Shown here: positions 1 to 5,042 of the stretch, in pieces
Layout of the letters: every line of letters starts with the position of its first letter
Position numbering within the stretch: position 1 is the first letter of the stretch
NCBI GenBank assembly: GCA_958415245.1
Contig: CATYYP010000145.1
Span: forward strand, 1 to 5,042
Direction of reading: 5' to 3'
DNA from: Schaalia odontolytica
GTDB lineage: Bacteria > Actinomycetota > Actinomycetes > Actinomycetales > Actinomycetaceae
DNA: 5,042 nucleotides
Position numbers and translations under genes: made by a program
The notes under the pieces: model-generated
Database searches by the model: none
Seen by the model: only the letters and a program-made list of their open reading frames with translations
What the model was told of the DNA's origin: nothing

Positions 1-140
1 ACCTCGGCCTCGTCGCCGGCGTCGTTGACGATGACGACCTCGTAGTCGTCGAAGCTCTGCGAAGCGATCGATGCGAGGGCACGGGTGAGCATCGCCGGGC
101 GATTACGCGTGCGCACGACGACGGTGACTGTTGCGCTCAT
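1..140 (-). CDS. Family 2 glycosyltransferase, N-terminal fragment (runs off the left edge)
   Basis: Only the first 46 codons are in the window. They begin with ATG at 140-138 and continue past position 1. The visible part is the classic start of a GT-A fold, family 2 glycosyltransferase. A first beta strand (TVTVVVRTRNRP, residues 4-15) is followed by a helix (MLTRALASIASQ) and a second strand ending in an acidic turn (YEVVIVNDAGDE, residues 33-44), which in this family binds the nucleotide of the sugar donor. The catalytic DxD region lies outside the window, so donor and acceptor cannot be named. An AGAGGA ribosome-binding site at 155-150 sits nine bases before the ATG. The start codon overlaps the stop of the upstream membrane-protein gene as ATGA (137-140), which implies translational coupling and a shared role, most likely surface polysaccharide assembly. 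The family call is firm; the specificity is unknown. Confidence 0.88.
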   Translation of the reverse strand, partial: MSATVTVVVRTRNRPAMLTRALASIASQSFDDYEVVIVNDAGDEAE

Positions 141-1702
141 GCAGTTTCTTCCTCTTCGGTCTGAGTGGTCGAGGCAGGCGCCTCCACCTGGCGGTTCCGC
201 AGCAGGTAGATGGCGCTCGCCAGGGCAAGTGCGTATCCCAGGGAGGCTAGGCCCCACAGGGCCATCGGGCTCAGCGGCATGTCCGCCCACCACCACTGGA
301 TGTCACCATTCAGGTTACCCGGTGCGATCCACCCCATGTGGCGGATCGACAGCAGGCCTCGGACGTAGCGGGCAATCGTCGTGTGCATCGCAACCGCGTC
401 GACGACGCTCAGGAAGAACACGAACATGACGATCTGGCCACGGGTTATCGAAGACTTCTTGACGGCGCAGGAGAGCCAGATGAGTAGCCACGTGCCCAGC
501 AGCGGCAGGGCATAGCGGGAGTGGTATCCGCCGAGGTTGGGGAAGGTCGGAGGGGTCGCGATCAGCAGCGGGATACCCGCCATCGCACCGAAGACGACGA
601 AGGCGGCCAGGATCTTGCGCAGGCTCATCGTGCGTGCCCCGTAGAAGAGGACCGCGCCCAGGACGAGGAGGCCAAGGATCGTCGTGTAGCCCGGCAGAGG
701 AGTGTCGCGCCAGCCGGGGCCGGAGTACAAACCGATGAAGCCCGCGAAGTACTCGGGCAGGTAGCGGATGTTCATGATTGCGACCTCGATGCGCTCGTGC
801 AGGGTCACCGAGGCCTCGGACTGGGCGATGTGACCGGACTGGCCGGAGCTGAGCATGCACCAGATGCCGATGACGCTCAGGACGGACGCGATGCCGATCT
901 CGGGTAGGTGGCGGCGGCGGGCTGCCAGGATGAGGACGCCGAGGGAGGCTACGAAGACGTAGAAGGCGGCGTCGCCTCGCGAGCCGTAGCACAGCAGGGA
1001 GGCTAGGGCGCCCACGCCGAGGAGCGTCCAGCGGCGCCACCCCTGTGCGTTCAGCGCTCCGTAGAGAGCCGCTCCGTAGGTGAAGACGCCCGTGATCGCC
1101 CACGAGGAGGGGTTGTTGGAGGCGATGAAGTACAGGCCCATTGGCGTCCACGCGACGAGCGCGGCCAGCGCGGTTGCGCGGCGCACCTCGCGGGTCGACA
1201 GCGCGCAGACGGCGCCGATCAGCACCATCGCAATGCCAACGTTGACCGAGCGCATGATCCACACGGAGTGCTCCACGTTGTGGCCCGCGAACAGGTGGTG
1301 GAACTGGTAGAAGCCGTAGGGGTACTGGCCATCGTTGTATCGGTACGACGGGAACATCGTGTCGTCCGAGTAGTCATGGATGCACGCGTGCGATTTGTCG
1401 CTGCTGAAGGCCTCGCACTGCGCGTGGGACGTGGTCACGGGGGCCATGACGTAGAGATCGCCGTCGATCGTGGTTGTGTTGCAGCCAGTGGACTCGATGG
1501 GGCGCGGGCACCACGTGGAGACGAGGTGGTAGTCGTCGTCCGGAGAGGAACCCGGAGGAGAGGCGAAGATCCAGCCCGTGGCCACGGAGAGGATACCGAG
1601 GGCCAGGATGACGAAGGCCAGAGGTCGCGCTGCGGTAGAGACGAAACGATCCCGCGCGGGAGCGAGGTGGTCGACGAGCGCACGTGCCATGAAATGAGCC
1701 AA
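137..1702 (-). CDS. DUF2142-like multi-pass membrane protein
   Basis: This is a 521-residue integral membrane protein with about ten to twelve hydrophobic segments, for example near residues 27-48, 151-169, 175-195, 200-218, 227-261, 267-284, 340-355, 362-382, 394-411, 421-440 and 478-500. Its layout resembles the DUF2142 family. After the first membrane helix comes a PPGSSPDDDYH block (49-59), like the PP..PDE..H motif of that family. An NNPSSW block (196-201) and an SRYALPLL block (395-402) also match its conserved NPS and GRYxxP patterns. The family has no settled biochemical role; members often sit in polysaccharide loci and resemble GT-C lipid-linked glycosyltransferases, so such a role here is inference. 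The long outer loop (residues 50-150) contains four cysteines (65, 74, 96, 107). The start is uncertain: TTG at 1702 has a GGA only four bases away, while ATG at 1690 (residue 5) has no clear ribosome site. The gene ends in a four-base overlap with the downstream glycosyltransferase. Confidence 0.82.
   Translation of the reverse strand: MAHFMARALVDHLAPARDRFVSTAARPLAFVILALGILSVATGWIFASPPGSSPDDDYHLVSTWCPRPIESTGCNTTTIDGDLYVMAPVTTSHAQCEAFSSDKSHACIHDYSDDTMFPSYRYNDGQYPYGFYQFHHLFAGHNVEHSVWIMRSVNVGIAMVLIGAVCALSTREVRRATALAALVAWTPMGLYFIASNNPSSWAITGVFTYGAALYGALNAQGWRRWTLLGVGALASLLCYGSRGDAAFYVFVASLGVLILAARRRHLPEIGIASVLSVIGIWCMLSSGQSGHIAQSEASVTLHERIEVAIMNIRYLPEYFAGFIGLYSGPGWRDTPLPGYTTILGLLVLGAVLFYGARTMSLRKILAAFVVFGAMAGIPLLIATPPTFPNLGGYHSRYALPLLGTWLLIWLSCAVKKSSITRGQIVMFVFFLSVVDAVAMHTTIARYVRGLLSIRHMGWIAPGNLNGDIQWWWADMPLSPMALWGLASLGYALALASAIYLLRNRQVEAPASTTQTEEEETA
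150..155 (-). promoter_or_regulatory. Ribosome-binding site of the left-edge glycosyltransferase
   Basis: On the minus strand AGAGGA lies nine bases before the ATG at 140, inside the last codons of the membrane-protein gene. It fixes the start of the glycosyltransferase and supports coupled translation across the ATGA overlap. Confidence 0.7.
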
Positions 1703-1724
1703 TCTGTCCGGGATAGGTACGTCT

Positions 1725-1730
1725 AATGTA
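1725..1730 (-). promoter_or_regulatory. Possible -10 element before the membrane-protein gene
   Basis: TACATT on the minus strand (TAnnnT pattern) lies 22 bases before the TTG start, in the 72-base gap after the lipoprotein gene. No convincing -35 element lies 16-18 bases upstream. The GTAC repeats at 1718-1721 and 1728-1731 flank it, so a regulator could bind here, but this may be chance. The membrane-protein gene could equally be read through from the lipoprotein gene. Confidence 0.2.
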
Positions 1731-1774
1731 CACGAGTCCGGGCATGGTCCGGCGGGTGCGAGTACGGCCAGAGG

Positions 1775-2368
1775 CTAGAAAACGACGGGCCAGTGAGGCA
1801 TGCAGGTCGTTAGCGTGGCGTGAGCGGTCGTGGCCTCGGCGAGGGCCTGCGTGTAGGCGGGATTCACCTCGGGGTTCTCACCGCGCTTGAGGGCCTCCTC
1901 GGCTTCCTGCTGATCGGCGAACTCGGGGATCGCGCCGGAGTCGAGGGCAACGTTACGCTCGACGTAGACCGCGAGGGCCGCGAGGGCCTGCTTGGAGGTT
2001 TCGTCCGTGGCCGCCTGGGTGAGGCGGTCGGAGTAGTCGTTCTTGAAGGCGGCCGCGAATGCCTCCCACGCGCGGTGACGCTCCTCTGCGTTCGTTTCCC
2101 CCGAGCGCTTGGCCGCCAGAGACCTGTAGGCCTGGCCGGTCTCGGAGCCGTTGAGTGCCTCGGTGAAAATCTCATCCATGGCCGCGCATCCGGGGGAGGC
2201 CGCGTGCAGGGTCGGCATCGCCGAGCTCGACGGCTGGCCGGGATCTCCCGCGGAAACGGAGGCCGCGGGCGTCGACTGAGCGCTCTGGGTGTCCTCGAGC
2301 ATGGAGCACGAGGCCGTGGAAACAGCGCACAGGGCGAGCAGCGCGAGCGAGGGGACGAGACGAGTCAC
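1775..2368 (-). CDS. Putative exported lipoprotein of unknown function
   Basis: From the GTG at 2368 this encodes 197 residues. The N-terminus has Arg3, a hydrophobic core (residues 4-16) and a lipobox-like TASC ending at Cys21. Thr rather than Leu or Val at -3 makes lipidation likely but not certain. Residues 22-60 are a Ser/Pro/Ala/Gly-rich linker of the kind that spaces a lipoprotein from the membrane. The rest (61-197) is Ala/Glu-rich and probably helical, with only two cysteines, Cys61 and Cys189, near its two ends; they could form one disulfide outside the cell. No known domain was recognised. The reading frame is open upstream to a TTG at 2437 and a GTG at 2395, but 2368 gives a normal signal peptide, has a weak GGA six bases upstream, and lies downstream of a candidate -10 at 2405-2400. 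The membrane-protein gene follows 72 bases later on the same strand, so co-transcription is possible. Confidence 0.75.
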   Translation of the reverse strand: MTRLVPSLALLALCAVSTASCSMLEDTQSAQSTPAASVSAGDPGQPSSSAMPTLHAASPGCAAMDEIFTEALNGSETGQAYRSLAAKRSGETNAEERHRAWEAFAAAFKNDYSDRLTQAATDETSKQALAALAVYVERNVALDSGAIPEFADQQEAEEALKRGENPEVNPAYTQALAEATTAHATLTTCMPHWPVVF

Positions 2369-2399
2369 GAGAGGTCCGTTTCTGTTGGGGGACACGTCC

Positions 2400-2405
2400 A
2401 ATTTA
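2400..2405 (-). promoter_or_regulatory. Candidate -10 element for the lipoprotein gene
   Basis: TAAATT on the minus strand is one of the few AT-rich spots in the divergent intergenic region. It lies 31 bases before the GTG at 2368. A transcript starting about seven bases downstream would exclude the upstream GTG at 2395 and TTG at 2437 as starts. The -35 side (GTGAGG, 16 bases upstream) matches the consensus poorly. Confidence 0.35.
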
Positions 2406-2497
2406 TCAGCGCGCTGCGGCCCCTCACGGGACCTCAAGCGTGGCGAATAGTGACGTATCCGACGGGTAAGTGGAGGTCAGTGGCGGGGAATGCGTGA

Positions 2498-3583
<1,086 letters not shown>

Positions 3584-3587
3584 GTCC

Positions 3588-4562
3588 TTGGATCGCGTGA
3601 CCCGAGACGAGGCCGTGCCTCGCCCCCGAGTCACCGTCCTCATGGCCACCTACAATGGGATGGCCGAGGGCGGGGCGTGGCTCGACGAACAGGTGGACTC
3701 CGTGCTCGCCCAGGTGGGCGTGGACGTCCGTCTCGTCGTGTCCGACGACGCGTCGAGCGACGGGACGCGCGCGCACTTGGAGGAGCGCGCCGCTGCCGAC
3801 CCTCGGATCACGGTTCTGCCCCAGCGCGACGGTACGCCGGGCGTGACGGGCAACTTCCTGCACCTTTTTACGACGCATGCCCCCGACGGCTCCTACGTCG
3901 CCTTCACCGACCAGGATGACGTGTGGCACGAGGACAAGCTGAGTTCTCAGCTGGCCCTCATGGCCGATCGTGGGGCTGACGTCGTGTCTTCGAACGTGAC
4001 GTCCTTCCAGTGGCTGCCCGGCGGGGCGGTGGGGGAGCGCCGCCTCATTCGCAAGTCGCAGCCTCAGCGGGCCTGGGACTTTCTCTTCGAGGCCGCGGGT
4101 CCCGGCTCCACCTACGTCTTCAGTCCGAAGGCTCACGAGGCCCTCGTGCAGGTGCTGGAAGGCCTCGACTACAGCGAGATCGGCGTGCATGACTGGTATG
4201 TGTACGCGCTTGCTCGCTCAATTGGCCTGACCTGGGTGATTGGCGAGGAGCCGACGCTTGAATACCGTCAGCATGGCGGCAATGTGCAGGGCGCGAACTC
4301 TGGCTCCGGGGCGCGTGACGCCCGCATGGCCAAGCTGCGGAACGGTTTTTATCGCAACCAGTTCATTCTGACTGCCCGCACCGCCCAGAAGGTCGGCACA
4401 TTCGACGAGCGCCGCGCGCGCCAGCTGCGCGCCATCCTGCGCGAGCTCGAGGGGCAGGGTGCCGCCTCGAGGCTGCGCTTCGCCCTGCGCTGGCGTCAGA
4501 TCCGCCGCGACCGCATGGAGGGCCTCAAACTCGCTGCTGCGCGAGTCCTGGGCGTGTGGTGA
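3588..4562 (+). CDS. Family 2 glycosyltransferase, probable rhamnosyltransferase type
   Basis: The 324-residue protein is a GT-A, family 2 glycosyltransferase. The first strand is VTVLMATYNG (15-24), the nucleotide-binding turn is VVSDDASSDGT (50-60), and the metal-binding DxD region is FTDQDDVW (106-113). GPGSTYVFSP (171-180), a VHDWY block holding the likely catalytic-base region (200-204), and YRQHGGNVQGAN (227-238) follow. The TDQDDVW, HDW and YRQH.NN/GN set is known from rhamnosyltransferases and related O-antigen or cell-wall enzymes, so transfer of a rhamnose made through RmlB fits; donor and acceptor are inferred. The C-terminal third (240-324) is Arg-rich and helical, with no clear membrane span, suggesting peripheral attachment at the inner membrane face. 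The TTG start at 3588 is chosen because AAGGA is well spaced from it; GTG at 3597 would shorten the protein by three residues only. It converges on the next gene with four bases between stops. Confidence 0.92.
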   Translation: MDRVTRDEAVPRPRVTVLMATYNGMAEGGAWLDEQVDSVLAQVGVDVRLVVSDDASSDGTRAHLEERAAADPRITVLPQRDGTPGVTGNFLHLFTTHAPDGSYVAFTDQDDVWHEDKLSSQLALMADRGADVVSSNVTSFQWLPGGAVGERRLIRKSQPQRAWDFLFEAAGPGSTYVFSPKAHEALVQVLEGLDYSEIGVHDWYVYALARSIGLTWVIGEEPTLEYRQHGGNVQGANSGSGARDARMAKLRNGFYRNQFILTARTAQKVGTFDERRARQLRAILRELEGQGAASRLRFALRWRQIRRDRMEGLKLAAARVLGVW

Positions 4563-4566
4563 CCCT

Positions 4567-5042
4567 CTACCTCTGATAGGTGACGAGCCCGCCGTCCGCT
4601 TCCTCCGTCGCCAGGATCTGCGTCAGCCTGTCCGGCGAGACCGCGTGCGGATCAATGATGACGACAGAGCGTCCCTGCATCCACTGATCTAAGACCTGGC
4701 CCGCACCCGTACGCGCGTCCCACAGCAGCGCGACGCGGCTTCCCTGAACCGGTGCCGACGGGCGGGTCCCAGCCAGTGCCTCGTCGCGGGCTTGGACGAG
4801 CAGCGGGGGAGTGTCGACGACGAGGGCATCCGGCTGCATGGCGATTTCCGCGAGGCCGTCGAGAGCTCCATCCAGGGGGCCATCCCATGCGAACGACAGG
4901 TACTGCGTGGGTTGCGCCAGCACGTGCGCCCCGGCGTCCAGCGCGTCGGATGCTTCGGAACCGAGAATATTCGTGACGAAAAGGTCTCCGGGGAGCGGAC
5001 GTCGTGTATCGAGAACTTCCCATCCCATCGCCCGTGCTGCGA
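4567..5042 (-). CDS. Unrecognised protein, C-terminal 157 residues (start beyond the right edge)
   Basis: The frame is open from position 5040 down to the TAG at 4569-4567 and has no stop at the right edge. The internal ATG at 5028 lacks a visible ribosome site within the window, and the upstream codons (Ala-Ala-Arg-Ala) continue the frame, so the gene probably starts outside. I do not recognise the family. The visible part alternates short hydrophobic strands (GDLFVTN, DALVVDTPP, SRVALLWDA, SVVIIDP) with Ala/Leu/Asp-rich helices, as in a Rossmann-like alpha/beta fold. This is compatible with a glycosyltransferase-like or nucleotide-binding domain, but no catalytic motif is clear. No membrane span is seen. 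The C-terminus ends GLVTYQR. Gene location beside rmlB and a glycosyltransferase suggests a link to surface glycan metabolism, by context only. The coding call itself is well supported by frame length and codon bias. Confidence 0.7.
   Translation of the reverse strand, partial: AARAMGWEVLDTRRPLPGDLFVTNILGSEASDALDAGAHVLAQPTQYLSFAWDGPLDGALDGLAEIAMQPDALVVDTPPLLVQARDEALAGTRPSAPVQGSRVALLWDARTGAGQVLDQWMQGRSVVIIDPHAVSPDRLTQILATEEADGGLVTYQR

Noticed and set aside
315..1262. A 315-codon minus-strand frame inside the membrane-protein gene
   Set aside because: It is very rich in Arg and Pro, typical of a shifted frame in GC-rich DNA, while the main frame has membrane helices and DUF2142-like motifs.
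1739..1760. CCGG-containing stem between the lipoprotein and membrane-protein genes as a terminator
   Set aside because: The stem is four base pairs of a self-complementary sequence with no T-tract, so it does not support a terminator call.
1820..2497. A 225-codon plus-strand frame opposite the lipoprotein gene
   Set aside because: Gly/Arg/Val-rich with no domain; the minus-strand frame has a signal peptide and lipobox and explains the region better.
4569..4581. ACCT/AGGT mini-hairpin between the convergent genes as a terminator
   Set aside because: The stem has only four base pairs and no run of T follows on either strand.

Overview
The window reads as high-GC actinobacterial chromosome. 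Third codon positions are strongly G/C-biased, which produces many long antisense shadow frames. The RmlB protein carries actinobacterial-style blocks, and GTG and TTG starts fit best for several genes. From memory of the families, an Actinomycetaceae-type organism (Actinomyces or Schaalia) is a reasonable but unproven guess. No tRNA, rRNA, CRISPR array, insertion sequence or attachment site was seen.

Layout. On the left, three genes run on the minus strand. They are a lipoprotein-like exported protein of unknown function (2368 to 1775), a 521-residue DUF2142-like multi-pass membrane protein (1702 to 137), and the first 46 codons of a family 2 glycosyltransferase (140 to beyond position 1). 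The last two overlap in an ATGA and are almost certainly translated together. A 207-base divergent intergenic region (2369-2575) follows. It holds candidate promoters for both directions and a small hairpin in the presumed rmlB leader. On the plus strand, rmlB (dTDP-glucose 4,6-dehydratase, 2576-3583) is followed after four bases by a family 2 glycosyltransferase with rhamnosyltransferase-like motifs (3588-4562). Converging on it from the right, with four bases between the stop codons, is the C-terminal 157 residues of an unrecognised protein (minus strand, 4567 to beyond 5042).

How the genes fit together. RmlB makes the 4-keto-6-deoxy sugar nucleotide that leads to dTDP-L-rhamnose, and the coupled glycosyltransferase may add that or a related sugar to a surface glycan. 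The membrane protein and its coupled glycosyltransferase look like a second piece of the same cell-wall or capsular polysaccharide machinery. This makes the window a fragment of a rhamnose-containing surface-polysaccharide locus. The genes for RmlA, RmlC and RmlD are not here. I did not find a clearly new system. The least explained items are the lipoprotein, the Cys-bearing outer loop of the membrane protein and the right-hand partial gene.
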